DNA of 64,000 nucleotides, taken from positions 1,612,001 through 1,676,000 of the forward strand of contig NZ_CP014162.1 in the NCBI RefSeq assembly GCF_001543205.1. Direction: 5' to 3'. The stretch is from Aerococcus urinaeequi. Lineage in GTDB: Bacteria; Bacillota; Bacilli; Lactobacillales; Aerococcaceae. A program made the translations under genes and the position numbers. Each line of letters starts with the position of its first letter. Within the stretch, counting starts at the first letter, position 1. Shown in pieces: positions 17,750 to 27,938 of this stretch. Under the pieces are notes generated by a model. It was not told where the DNA came from and searched no databases. It was given only the letters and a program-made list of their open reading frames with translations.

Positions 17750-19306
17750 GTGTCTGAGAATGAATTATTTTCCGCCTTCGAGTTTGAAAATATTGAAACT
17801 ACTTTTCGGAAAATGAGAATTGCATATATTACCTTTTTAAATCATGGCCAATATGAGGACTATGAAAAATTTAGTGATGCACAAAATCAACTGTTGGGCA
17901 TACTGACGGCTAGTTTAATGAATCATCAAGATTCGCAAAAAGGTGCAAGAGATGTTCTTTTCGCTGGGATTCTTTTTCATACAGACCGAGAAATGAATGG
18001 GTCACTCGCCAAACCAATTACCATTGGCTTTCGCGGATTAGACTTGGTTATGACAATTAACCCTATTTTATTTTACCTTTACTATGAAACACCTGCTGGG
18101 ATGTTGGCGGCGATTAGACAGATGTGTTATCACGTCTTATTTGGCCATATTGTCGAATATGATTGGGCCTTTAAGGATGAAGAATCAGCTAAAGTGATGA
18201 GTGTCGCGATGGAAGCTGAAGTGAATCAATATGTGGATGATTTACCAGATACCGTAGTAACTTTAAAATGGGTGAAGCATATTACAGAAGATCGCCTTAT
18301 CTTACCAAAGGCTGGGACGCTATATTACTATAATGAATTAAAAGCAGTAAAGAATGATCCGAAAAGACAAGGGCACAACCGGACGGAATCAACCTTTAAT
18401 AAAATGTTAGGTTCTGGTCAAATGGATGATTTATATAGTCAATTAGCAGGCAATTTTGACCCAAATAAAGCAGAAGAACTGCGAATTGATTCAGCCAAGC
18501 AATTAAAAGAGGAAATGAAAAATAACCGTACCATGCAGCCTATTACACCTAATAGTCAGCATGCGGACTTATATCGGAAGTTGATGAATGGTTTAATTAA
18601 AGATTCTTACAGTCAAATGACTGAAGAATTACGATTAAAATTATCAAGTGAAGTGAAAGTCAGCATCGATCAAATTACTAAGCAACGGGCATTAAACTGG
18701 CGAGATGTTATTAAAAGAGGCATGGGTACGTCTTTAGTCCCTTATAAACTGTCTAAAAATCGTATGAATAGACGACAGCCACATCGAGTGGATTTACCAG
18801 GTCGTGTTTTAGATACGGCTAGTCGATTAGTGGCATTCTTTGATACCTCAGCTTCACAGAATGAAGAAGCCTTGGCATATTCATTAGGTGAGTTAGCCAA
18901 TATACAAAAGACTTTACACGCTGAAGTATGGGTAGTCCATGTGGATACGACTGTCCAGTATGCAAAACAGTTATCATTTCAATCTTTAAAAGATATGGAA
19001 TTTGCTGGACGAGGAGGCACCAGTTTTGCCCCGGCCTATCAATGGCTTCATGACCAAGGTTTTACCAATGAAGATACTGTTGCAGTCTACTTTACAGATG
19101 GTTATGGAGATGATGATTTTGAACGGTATGGGTTCACGAATATGTATTGGATTCTAACAGAAACTGAAGTGGGCGACCCATCTCCTTTATCTACGGATGG
19201 TGAAGGTAAGGTCTTATACCTGAAAGCTGATGAACGATATAACCGCCATATCTTGCGCCATCATAAAAATGCGCCAATCAATCACCAGCAAAGTGATCAT
19301 ATTTAG
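17750..19306 (+). CDS. VWA-domain protein with degenerate metallopeptidase-like N-terminal region (DUF2201-like)
   Basis: 518-residue partner of the upstream MoxR ATPase. The C-terminal half (about 340-500) is a von Willebrand A-like domain. Its metal-ion site is complete: DTSAS (DxSxS), GRGGTSFAPAY and YFTDGYGD. The N-terminal region (about 100-160) resembles the metallopeptidase-like fold that precedes VWA in DUF2201 proteins. However, the expected HExxH is MCYHVLFGH, with no catalytic Glu, so peptidase activity is unlikely. The middle (about 200-335) is charged and probably helical. The start is GTG at 17750. No signal peptide or membrane helix is seen, so it should act in the cytoplasm with the ATPase. 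Family assignment is moderately sure; the role is unknown. Confidence 0.72.
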   Translation: MSENELFSAFEFENIETTFRKMRIAYITFLNHGQYEDYEKFSDAQNQLLGILTASLMNHQDSQKGARDVLFAGILFHTDREMNGSLAKPITIGFRGLDLVMTINPILFYLYYETPAGMLAAIRQMCYHVLFGHIVEYDWAFKDEESAKVMSVAMEAEVNQYVDDLPDTVVTLKWVKHITEDRLILPKAGTLYYYNELKAVKNDPKRQGHNRTESTFNKMLGSGQMDDLYSQLAGNFDPNKAEELRIDSAKQLKEEMKNNRTMQPITPNSQHADLYRKLMNGLIKDSYSQMTEELRLKLSSEVKVSIDQITKQRALNWRDVIKRGMGTSLVPYKLSKNRMNRRQPHRVDLPGRVLDTASRLVAFFDTSASQNEEALAYSLGELANIQKTLHAEVWVVHVDTTVQYAKQLSFQSLKDMEFAGRGGTSFAPAYQWLHDQGFTNEDTVAVYFTDGYGDDDFERYGFTNMYWILTETEVGDPSPLSTDGEGKVLYLKADERYNRHILRHHKNAPINHQQSDHI

Positions 19307-19315
19307 GAGAGTTAT

Positions 19316-19765
19316 ATGGATACTATAAAAATCAAAAAAGCTTTAGTTAAGGCCCAAATGGGTGACTATACTGCTATGGTGAAAGATATACCATATGCCA
19401 CATTTGAAAAATTGAATATCCCCTTACAATTTGATTTCAAGAAAATTGATGAAGAAGTTGCTGCTTATATTGTAGCGAATGGCTATTTAGAGATGTTTCC
19501 TAGCCAGATGAACCAGTTAAATCTTCTGCAAAAAGGGAATCGCTTTAGGTTAGAAACCGGTATTTCTAGTGAGATGGACGATCAATTTCTGGAAGAATCA
19601 TGGACTAGATATGAAACAATAAAGCGGACTGCCTTAACTAATGAAAAAAAGGAATCGATGATCAGTCGAACTGGGAGTCAAATTTCTATGTGGGATAAAT
19701 TAATAGCTAATGATATCCCCGAATTAAAGAAACGCCAAGAAATACTATTAAAAGAATTTGAATAA
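19316..19765 (+). CDS. Hypothetical protein, third gene of the MoxR/VWA operon
   Basis: 149-residue protein that I do not recognise. It is mostly charged and predicted helical, with Lys/Glu-rich ends (IKIKKALVKAQ at the start, KKRQEILLKEFE at the end). No signal peptide, membrane segment, Cys cluster or catalytic motif is visible. ATG 19316 follows AGGAG, 9 bases after the VWA stop, so it is surely in the same operon and closed by the terminator at 19773. Its position suggests an accessory or substrate subunit of the MoxR/VWA pair, which is inference from context only. Confidence 0.7.
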   Translation: MDTIKIKKALVKAQMGDYTAMVKDIPYATFEKLNIPLQFDFKKIDEEVAAYIVANGYLEMFPSQMNQLNLLQKGNRFRLETGISSEMDDQFLEESWTRYETIKRTALTNEKKESMISRTGSQISMWDKLIANDIPELKKRQEILLKEFE

Positions 19766-19772
19766 GCAAGCT

Positions 19773-19810
19773 AAAAAGGTCAGAAGTGTCGAAAATTCCT
19801 GACCTTTTTT
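19773..19810. terminator. Bidirectional terminator between the MoxR/VWA operon and rpiR-like gene
   Basis: AAAAAGGTCAG (19773-19783) pairs with CTGACCTTTTT (19799-19809), with A and T runs on both sides. The flanking genes are convergent. Confidence 0.88.
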
Positions 19811-19843
19811 ATTGCTAAAAGAACTGTATTTATCAATAAGTGA

Positions 19844-20602
19844 TTATTGTTTTTCATGAATTAGATTGAGTAAAATTTCTACAAAAACTGTTGGTAAGGA
19901 TTGTAAGTCGACGATTGACTTAGCAGAGGTGGTACGACCAGGTAAGACAATTGTATGATTGAAAAAGCGTTTTAATTCAGATCTGGGATTAAGGGTAATC
20001 AAGAAAGTGTTTTCTAAAGATGCGCTTGGAATGGCTTCAAGAAAAGCCGTTGCATTGGTATTATTACCCGTTATTGAGAAAAATATTAAAGTAGCATTCT
20101 CAGATAGAGTGTTGACATAATGGCCGCCAGTAACGAAATTATCCGAAAACATTGACATTATACCAAGATCTAATAAGCCAAGGGATAAAGCTCTAGCTGG
20201 AATTGAAGATAAGTGCATACCAAATATATAATTCATTTCATGGTTTAGTAAAGCCTCTACCAACTTATTTAATTCAGTTTCATCAATCGACTTAAAATCA
20301 ATGAGTGTGTTTGAAAACTCATTGATATAACGATCAATAAACGAGTGTGCATCTTGTGGCTCGAGTTGACGATTACCTTTCAAATAATGAATAAACTCAA
20401 AGCGGAAATCTTTGTAGCCATTATAGCCTAACGTCTGACAGAAACGTAAGACTGCTGAAGTTGAAGTGTCAGCACGGTTTGCTAATTTAGTAATTGTAAA
20501 TGTTTCAATATGCTGTGGATTGTCTAATATATAAGTAGCTACTTTAGCTTCTGAATTTGAGAAATCCTTTTGGTGTAGATGGATATTATCGATAATCGTC
20601 AT
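19844..20602 (-). CDS. RpiR/MurR-family transcriptional regulator of the beta-glucoside operon
   Basis: 252-residue DNA-binding regulator. The N-terminal helix-turn-helix (about 1-77) has the RpiR layout: DFSNSEAKVATYIL, then TITKLANRADTSTSAVLRFCQTLGYNGY. The C-terminal SIS sugar-phosphate domain (about 105-235) includes FFSITGNNTNATAFLEA and ITLNPRSELK. It is transcribed divergently from the beta-glucoside PTS gene, so it very likely senses a phosphorylated beta-glucoside and controls that operon. Palindromes in the shared gap are candidate operators. GAGG precedes the ATG. It could act as activator or repressor; sequence alone does not say. Confidence 0.88.
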   Translation of the reverse strand: MTIIDNIHLHQKDFSNSEAKVATYILDNPQHIETFTITKLANRADTSTSAVLRFCQTLGYNGYKDFRFEFIHYLKGNRQLEPQDAHSFIDRYINEFSNTLIDFKSIDETELNKLVEALLNHEMNYIFGMHLSSIPARALSLGLLDLGIMSMFSDNFVTGGHYVNTLSENATLIFFSITGNNTNATAFLEAIPSASLENTFLITLNPRSELKRFFNHTIVLPGRTTSAKSIVDLQSLPTVFVEILLNLIHEKQ

Positions 20603-20646
20603 ACTGACCGCTCCTCTATATAATCTCTAACCTATTTTAAGTTCCT

Positions 20647-20662
20647 TTGACAATTTTGTCAA
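20647..20662. promoter_or_regulatory. Palindrome TTGACAA-TT-TTGTCAA, candidate RpiR operator
   Basis: Perfect 7-bp inverted repeat with a 2-base centre, in the divergent rpiR/bgl promoter region. It lies upstream of the bgl -35 box. Binding by the adjacent RpiR regulator is inferred from position and symmetry. Confidence 0.55.
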
Positions 20663-20679
20663 AAAAATATGATAATTCA

Positions 20680-20708
20680 TTGACAACGCTTTCATTTTAA
20701 ATTAATAT
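20680..20708 (+). promoter_or_regulatory. Beta-glucoside operon promoter with overlapping cre site
   Basis: TTGACA (20680-20685), a 17-base spacer and TAATAT (20703-20708) form a strong sigma-A promoter. TGACAACGCTTTCA (20681-20694) matches the catabolite-responsive element consensus TGWNANCGNTNWCA at every position and overlaps the -35 box. CcpA bound there should repress transcription when glucose is present. Confidence 0.82.
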
Positions 20709-20716
20709 CTAATTAA

Positions 20717-20728
20717 GATAATATTATC
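20717..20728. promoter_or_regulatory. Perfect palindrome GATAATATTATC
   Basis: 12-base palindrome about 10 bases downstream of the -10 box, in the likely 5' untranslated region or at the transcription start. A second candidate operator for the RpiR regulator; it is AT-only except for its ends, so chance symmetry is possible. Confidence 0.4.
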
Positions 20729-20768
20729 AAGTTTCCGTAACAAAATTATCACGAAAAGGACAATGATT

Positions 20769-22622
20769 ATGGACTATAAAAAATTAGCTAAAGATATTGT
20801 TACAAATGTAGGTGGAGAAGATAACATTCAAGTAGTGAATCATTGCATGACCCGACTACGTTTTAATCTAAAGGATAATTCTAAACCTGATAAGAAAGTA
20901 TTAGAAGGGTTAGAAGGCGTGTTAGGTGTTGTATATGCTGGTGACCAATACATGGTTATATTGGGTCAACATTTACTACCAACCTACGAAGAGATTGTGA
21001 ATAACTACCATGTTAAAGCTGGGGAAAGTATTGATGAAAACTTAGATGATTTATCAAATACCAAAGAACCTTTAAGTTTTAAAAATGCAGGTGGCCGACT
21101 CATTGGTTTTATTTCTTCATCTGTAACGCCATTGATTCCTGGGTTAATTGCAGGTGGGATGTTAAAAGTGGTGTTGCTGCTAGTCGTTACTTTCCTATCT
21201 CCTGAGTTTGCTGAGAGCTCCTCTCATCAATTGTTATCAGCGATTGCTGATGCACCATTTTACTTCATGCCGTTGATCGTGGCCTATGGGGCAGCAACGA
21301 AACTAGGAGGGACACCAGTTTATTCTATTGTTGCAGCAGCTGCTCTCTTGCACGGCAATTATACTGGTTTAGTGACTGAAGCAGCTACTAATGTCAATTT
21401 ATTTGGTATTAATGTTCCGCTATTAAGTTATGGTACTTCTTTATTACCGGCCTTATTAATTGCAGTGGTGGCTTACTATGCAGAGAAATACCTCAATAAA
21501 ATTGTACCTGGTATTTTTAAATCAGTATTTGTTGGTATGGGTACTGTTTTAATTGCTGGTGGATTAGCTTTCGTAGTGCTTGGTCCATTAGGTAATATGC
21601 TTGGTCAAGTGATTGCATCAGTATTTATGTTTTTAAGTGGCACTATAGGACCAATTGCAGTTGGATTACTTGCTGCAGCACTACCTTGGATGGTAATGAC
21701 TGGAATGCATACGGCAATTGCGCCGTTTATGACGCAATTACTTGTAAATCCGGGATACGATGCAATTATTCGTCCAGCTTTCTTACTACATAATATGGCA
21801 GAAGGTGGTGCCAACCTTGGTGTCGCAGCTAGAACAAAGAATGCTAAATTACGTAGTGAATGTATTTCATTAGCTATTGGTTGTATTGTTGCAGGTGTTA
21901 CAGAGCCGGCTATTTACGGGGTTAACTTAAAGTATCGTAAACCGATGTATGGGGTAATGGCTGGTGGTTTTGTTGGTGGTGTGGTTGCAAGTTTATTAGG
22001 TGCACGTGTATATATTATGGGATACTCCAACCTTTTAGCCTTGCCTATTTTCCAAGAAACAGTGATGGCGATCGTGATAGGTATTGTAGCAACAATTGTC
22101 ACTGCAGCAGTTGTAACCTATATGTTAGGGATCGATGAGACAGAGAGTGTTGACCTAGCAGAACCAGTTAAAGCACTTTATCCGGATGATGCTATTGTAG
22201 CGATTACAGAAGGCGATTTGCTGCCTTTGACAGAAGTGAATGATGAAACCTTTTCGAAAAAAATGCTAGGAGATGGCGTAGCTTTTAAATTAGATAGTGA
22301 CTTTATTTGTGCGCCAGCAAATGGTCAATTAACAACCCTTTTCCCAACAGGTCATGCTTTTGGCATTACCACCAAAGAAGGTATTGAATTACTGGTTCAT
22401 ATTGGGATTGATACTGTGAATTTGAAAGGTGAAGGGTTTGATGTACTAGTTGAACAAGGTGAGGAAGTGCGTGCAGGAGAACCAATTGTTCGGGTAGACC
22501 GTGAAAAAATTACTGCGGCAGGATATGACCTAACAACTATGTTAATTCTAACCAATGACTTTGATCATGAAATTCAATTAAATAATCAGGGACAAGTGAA
22601 AGTCGGGACAAGCTTAAATTAA
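20769..22622 (+). CDS. bglP: PTS beta-glucoside transporter, EIIBCA
   Basis: 617-residue membrane permease that imports and phosphorylates beta-glucosides using PEP via HPr. EIIB is at the N terminus, with phospho-Cys C26 in NHCMTRLRF. EIIC (about 95-455) has around ten membrane segments and the GITEPAIYGV-like motif VTEPAIYGVNL. EIIA (about 485-615) has GHAFGITTKEGIELLVHIG with the phospho-His in LVHIGIDTV. All three domains are intact, giving the normal family length. ATG 20763 is only 2 bases from AAAAGGA, so ATG 20769 is preferred. It is followed by 6-phospho-beta-glucosidase (18-base gap). Regulation is probably by cre/CcpA and the divergent RpiR-type protein; no BglG-type antiterminator or its RAT hairpin is evident. 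The exact sugar (cellobiose, salicin, arbutin) is not decidable. Confidence 0.92.
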   Translation: MDYKKLAKDIVTNVGGEDNIQVVNHCMTRLRFNLKDNSKPDKKVLEGLEGVLGVVYAGDQYMVILGQHLLPTYEEIVNNYHVKAGESIDENLDDLSNTKEPLSFKNAGGRLIGFISSSVTPLIPGLIAGGMLKVVLLLVVTFLSPEFAESSSHQLLSAIADAPFYFMPLIVAYGAATKLGGTPVYSIVAAAALLHGNYTGLVTEAATNVNLFGINVPLLSYGTSLLPALLIAVVAYYAEKYLNKIVPGIFKSVFVGMGTVLIAGGLAFVVLGPLGNMLGQVIASVFMFLSGTIGPIAVGLLAAALPWMVMTGMHTAIAPFMTQLLVNPGYDAIIRPAFLLHNMAEGGANLGVAARTKNAKLRSECISLAIGCIVAGVTEPAIYGVNLKYRKPMYGVMAGGFVGGVVASLLGARVYIMGYSNLLALPIFQETVMAIVIGIVATIVTAAVVTYMLGIDETESVDLAEPVKALYPDDAIVAITEGDLLPLTEVNDETFSKKMLGDGVAFKLDSDFICAPANGQLTTLFPTGHAFGITTKEGIELLVHIGIDTVNLKGEGFDVLVEQGEEVRAGEPIVRVDREKITAAGYDLTTMLILTNDFDHEIQLNNQGQVKVGTSLN

Positions 22623-24116
<1,494 letters not shown>

Positions 24117-24159
24117 TTGATAAAGTTTACGTCTAATTCCTGCATAAACAGTGTAATAA

Positions 24160-24209
24160 GAGCTGACTGACTCACTGCTAAGTGTATGTGACCTGTAGTC
24201 AGCTTTTTT
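24160..24209 (+). terminator. Terminator after bglA
   Basis: AGCTGACT (24161-24168) pairs with AGTCAGCT (24197-24204), followed by TTTTTT. The loop is long (28 bases), with additional partial pairing inside. Confidence 0.72.
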
Positions 24210-24293
24210 CTTTCGGTCATCAGTCTTACCTTGCATTTTAAATATCTTTGTCGCAATATGAAGGGTAAGAATACCAAGAGTGAGGGAAAATAG

Positions 24294-25988
24294 ATGGACA
24301 ACCAGGAAAATCAAAAACCAATTATTTTCGAGCGGAAAAAGTTTCAATATGATGATATTCGGGAGATGCACACCTTATACATAGAAGATTACCCCATTGT
24401 CTATATCTTGCATCAAAATAAGACCAGTAAAGCGCGACCCAAAGCCTATATTGGGCAAACTGTTCATGTTCACAACCGGATGCGAGATCATTTAAAAAAT
24501 AGCCAGCGAAAAGACCTTACTGATGCTTTGTTTATTGGCCACCAAGCTTTTAATCAGTCGGCAACCTTTAATATTGAAACGAACTTGATTAACTATTTTA
24601 TTGCTGATAATCAATTCTCCCTACAGAATGTTAGTCAAACGGCTAACCTATCGATGCATAATTATTATCAAAAAACCTTATATGACGATGAATTATTCGA
24701 GGACCTATGGGAGTCATTACGTCGGGAAGGCTTGGCCAAAGAAACCACGGATAATTTAAAAAATCGTGATATTTATAAATTATCCCCTTTTAAAACCTTA
24801 TCTGAACCGCAACGAGCTTTAAAAGAAAATATCCTTCACTATTGTAAAAAGGTGATACAAGACATTAAAAATCAAAAAAGTATACAGAAGAAAGTTTATG
24901 TGATTCACGGGGAAGCGGGAACGGGTAAAAGTGTGATTTTATCCTCTTTATTTAATACACTACAAGAAGAGGCAAGGCAAAATCATTCTGCATTAGCGGG
25001 TACAAGGAATTATTTACTAGTTAACCACACGGAGATGTTGAAAACTTATCGTCAAATTTCAGAATCACTACCTTATTTGAAGAAAAAAGACTTCAATAAA
25101 CCAACACCTTTTATCAATAGTCAATCAATTGATGAAGCGGATATAGTGTTGATTGATGAAGGGCATTTGCTACTGACACAACCAGATGCCTATAATAATT
25201 TTTATGGTGATAACCAACTGGATGCTATTATGGAGAAAGCAAAAGTAGCAGTACTTATTTTTGATGAAAAGCAGTACTTAAAGGTGAAGAGCAAATGGGA
25301 TAGAGATGATTTAAAAACAATCCTTAGTCAGTATGATGTTGATGAATTTAAACTGACTGACCAATTTCGAATGAATGCTTCACCAGAAGTGTTGAATTGG
25401 GTTGATAATTTTGTTGAGAAAAAGATATCACCTTTGCCACCTTCTGATGAGCGTTTTGAATTTAAGATTTTTGATGATTCTGAAGCTTTTAAAGACTATA
25501 TCTATCAAAAAAATGCTGAAAAAGGTTTATCGCGAATCGTGTCGACATTCGATTATGCCCATAAGAAAAATGGTGATGTCTATCTTGTTGACCAAGCAGG
25601 AGTTAATTTGCCTTGGAATACCACTAATAGTAAGGTAACTTGGTCAGAACGACCAGAAACGATTAATGAGGTAGGATCAATTTACACTGTCCAAGGCTTT
25701 GATTTAAACTACGTAGGTATCGTACTTGGACCGTCAGTAGATTATGATTTCGAAGCAGGAAAATTAGTGATTGATCCAAGTAAGTATCAAGATACGGGTG
25801 GTTATAGTGGGGCGAATCGTTTTTCAACCTATCAGGAAGCAATGATGGCCAAGGAGCAAATCATTCTAAATTCTATTAATGTCTTGATGAAACGGGGCAT
25901 TTACGGTCTCGCACTTTATGCGGTAAATGATAACTTAAAACGTAAGTTATACGAAATTAAAGAGGAGGCAGGAAAATATGACGTCTAG
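24294..25988 (+). CDS. GIY-YIG nuclease domain fused to DUF2075 helicase/ATPase
   Basis: 564-residue two-domain protein. The N-terminal ~110 residues carry a GIY-YIG-type nuclease fold: IVYILHQNK, then KAYIGQTVHVHNRMRDHL, with the tyrosines and Arg of the active site. The rest is a superfamily-1-like DUF2075 ATPase. Walker A is HGEAGTGKSVIL (about 205-216), Walker B VLIDEGHLLL (about 284-293). Later motifs are TDQFRMN and YTVQGFDLNYVGIVLG. Such nuclease-helicase fusions are typical of DNA processing or phage defence, but no function is assigned here. It is followed, with an 11-base overlap, by a MazG-like pyrophosphohydrolase, so the two are co-translated. It lies in the accessory block between rny and mutS and has no restriction methylase or toxin nearby. 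Confidence 0.82.
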   Translation: MDNQENQKPIIFERKKFQYDDIREMHTLYIEDYPIVYILHQNKTSKARPKAYIGQTVHVHNRMRDHLKNSQRKDLTDALFIGHQAFNQSATFNIETNLINYFIADNQFSLQNVSQTANLSMHNYYQKTLYDDELFEDLWESLRREGLAKETTDNLKNRDIYKLSPFKTLSEPQRALKENILHYCKKVIQDIKNQKSIQKKVYVIHGEAGTGKSVILSSLFNTLQEEARQNHSALAGTRNYLLVNHTEMLKTYRQISESLPYLKKKDFNKPTPFINSQSIDEADIVLIDEGHLLLTQPDAYNNFYGDNQLDAIMEKAKVAVLIFDEKQYLKVKSKWDRDDLKTILSQYDVDEFKLTDQFRMNASPEVLNWVDNFVEKKISPLPPSDERFEFKIFDDSEAFKDYIYQKNAEKGLSRIVSTFDYAHKKNGDVYLVDQAGVNLPWNTTNSKVTWSERPETINEVGSIYTVQGFDLNYVGIVLGPSVDYDFEAGKLVIDPSKYQDTGGYSGANRFSTYQEAMMAKEQIILNSINVLMKRGIYGLALYAVNDNLKRKLYEIKEEAGKYDV

Positions 25989-26304
25989 TATGGAAAAAAT
26001 TAATCAATTTCGAGATGAGCGGAATTGGCGCCAATTTCATAATGAGAAGGATTTGGCACTTTCAATAAGTTTAGAAGCTGCTGAATTACTGGAAATTTTT
26101 CAATGGAAAACAGCTACTGAGGGTGTACAGAACATAGATGATTTGAAGGATGAGATAGCGGATGTGCTGATTTATGCTTATATGTTAGCAGACAATTTAG
26201 GTTTTGATATTGATGAAATTATTGAACGTAAATTAATCAAAAATAATGAGAAATATCCTATTGAAAAAAGTCGCAACAATAATTATAAATATACTGAATT
26301 ATAA
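25978..26304 (+). CDS. MazG-like nucleotide pyrophosphohydrolase
   Basis: 108-residue all-alpha NTP pyrophosphatase of the MazG/RS21-C6 superfamily. The metal motif is visible: SLEAAELLEIFQW supplies ExxE, and LKDEIADVLIYAYML supplies ExxD. Family members hydrolyse (d)NTPs, often modified or non-canonical ones, to NMP and pyrophosphate. ATG 25978 follows AGGAGG by 9 bases and overlaps the end of the nuclease-helicase gene, implying coupled translation. Working with that protein is inferred. A bidirectional terminator follows at once. A later ATG at 25990 is an alternative start. Confidence 0.88.
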   Translation: MTSSMEKINQFRDERNWRQFHNEKDLALSISLEAAELLEIFQWKTATEGVQNIDDLKDEIADVLIYAYMLADNLGFDIDEIIERKLIKNNEKYPIEKSRNNNYKYTEL

Positions 26305-26346
26305 AAAAATCGCGTCCCTTAATCTAAATATAGGGACGCGATTTTT
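26304..26346. terminator. Bidirectional terminator between the MazG-like gene and mntH
   Basis: Perfect 15-bp inverted repeat: AAAAATCGCGTCCCT (26305-26319) and AGGGACGCGATTTTT (26332-26346). It serves both convergent genes. Confidence 0.92.
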
Positions 26347-26352
26347 GATTAG

Positions 26353-27900
26353 TTAATTTGTTTTATTGACTGCTTGATTCCCTTTGTATAAGGAAGTAAT
26401 AGTCCAAATAAGTAGTGCAAGAATAAAAATAATAGTTAAGCCTACCAATATGTAAACAAAAGTGATCTGTTGCGTGCTCGGGTGCTCACCAAAGAAAGCT
26501 AGGATTTCATCAGGTAAACCAAGCATATTTAAGATGGTCAAACCAATTACTGAGATCCACCCTAAAATTCTGACAACAGCGGTATTTTTGAAACGCTTGC
26601 CCATTTCCGCTTCAGAATCAGTAATCATCAATAAGGGGATGATAGAGAAAGGAAGTGCGAGGGCTAAGAAAACTTGGGAGTTATTCATTAAATTATTTAG
26701 CGCAATATGTTCTTCCACGGTTCCTTTTTGACTAGTATACATTACACTTACAACAACAGGGATAATCGCAATCAATCGGGTGATTAACCGTCTTGCCCAA
26801 AGGGGTAATTTCATTTCAATAAAGCCTTCCATGATTACTTGCCCTGTTAAAGTCCCTGTAATGGTTGAATTTTGACCCGAAGCCAGTAAAGCGACAGCAA
26901 ATAGGGTAGCGAGTACGCCCTTACTAGCAAGGTCAGCTAGGACGCTATTAGCCATGAATTGTGGGTTGGATAATGCTTCGTATAAACCAAAAAATGAAGG
27001 GTCTTCTACGACACCCGTTTTAAAAACAGCAGCGCCCATAACCAGTAATAGGGCATTGACGATAAATGCTAGACCTAGCTGGATGTTAGAATCCCACATA
27101 GTGAAACGAACGGCAGCAGCTATTTTATCTTGATTATTATAATCAATTTTCCGACTTTGTGAAATGGCTGAGTGTAGATATAAGTTGTGAGGCATAACGG
27201 TAGCGCCAATAATACCTAATGAACCAGCTAAGGGTGTCATACCATTTATACTGGGACTGGTTGCTAATACATCATTAGTAGGTATAAAACCACTTAGAAT
27301 AGCAGCCCAACTTGGATTTGATAGCGCAACTTGGTAGACAAAGACGAATAGAATGACAAAAATTAAACAGACGACTATGGCTTCAATCTTCCGAAATCCG
27401 ATGTGGGCAAGTAATAATAGGAGCAGGACATCAAAGACCGTGATCATAACAGCAATGAGTAAGGGAATATTGAATAAGAGGTACAAGGCAATGGCTGCCC
27501 CAATAACTTCTGCAATATCAGTTGCCATAATCGCCAATTCAGTAATGATCCATAAGATAAAAGCTAGTTTTTTACCGGTCCGCAAGCGGATGGCTTGGGC
27601 CAAATCTTCTTGGGTGACAATCCCTAGTTTGGCTGCCATATATTGGAGTAGCATGGCCACAAGTGATGATAGTAAAATCACAGACATCAGCATGTATTGA
27701 AAATTTTGCCCACCAGTAATGGAAGTTGACCAGTTGCCTGGATCCATATAACCGACGGCAACTAGGGCACCTGGTCCGGAATAGGCTAAGAGTGTCCGCC
27801 AAAATCCTTTACCGGTTGGGACTTCAACTGTTCCGTTTATTTCACTTAGTGAAAGATCGCTGATTTTTCTTTTATTTTCTATACTTGATTCTTCTGCCAT
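26353..27900 (-). CDS. mntH: Nramp-family divalent metal (Mn2+/Fe2+) transporter MntH
   Basis: 515-residue proton-coupled metal importer with about 11 membrane helices. The metal-site DPGN is in GYMDPGNWSTSI (helix 1). MPHNLYLHS (helix 6) has the second conserved motif, and the GQNSTITGTLTGQVIMEG region follows. The extra N-terminal ~30 charged residues and length suit the lactic acid bacterial MntH proteins. AAGGAG precedes the ATG. Manganese uptake is important in H2O2 producers, which fits the pox gene in this window. The promoter region carries a DtxR/MntR-like sequence. Iron versus manganese preference is inferred from the family. Confidence 0.94.
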   Translation of the reverse strand: MAEESSIENKRKISDLSLSEINGTVEVPTGKGFWRTLLAYSGPGALVAVGYMDPGNWSTSITGGQNFQYMLMSVILLSSLVAMLLQYMAAKLGIVTQEDLAQAIRLRTGKKLAFILWIITELAIMATDIAEVIGAAIALYLLFNIPLLIAVMITVFDVLLLLLLAHIGFRKIEAIVVCLIFVILFVFVYQVALSNPSWAAILSGFIPTNDVLATSPSINGMTPLAGSLGIIGATVMPHNLYLHSAISQSRKIDYNNQDKIAAAVRFTMWDSNIQLGLAFIVNALLLVMGAAVFKTGVVEDPSFFGLYEALSNPQFMANSVLADLASKGVLATLFAVALLASGQNSTITGTLTGQVIMEGFIEMKLPLWARRLITRLIAIIPVVVSVMYTSQKGTVEEHIALNNLMNNSQVFLALALPFSIIPLLMITDSEAEMGKRFKNTAVVRILGWISVIGLTILNMLGLPDEILAFFGEHPSTQQITFVYILVGLTIIFILALLIWTITSLYKGNQAVNKTN

Positions 27901-27938
27901 GGGCTACCGTCTCCTTTGAACATTTCTGTTGCAAATAG

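Noticed and set aside
18100-18160. Active zinc protease in the VWA protein
   Set aside because: The motif has two His residues but no catalytic Glu (HVLFGH), so activity cannot be claimed.
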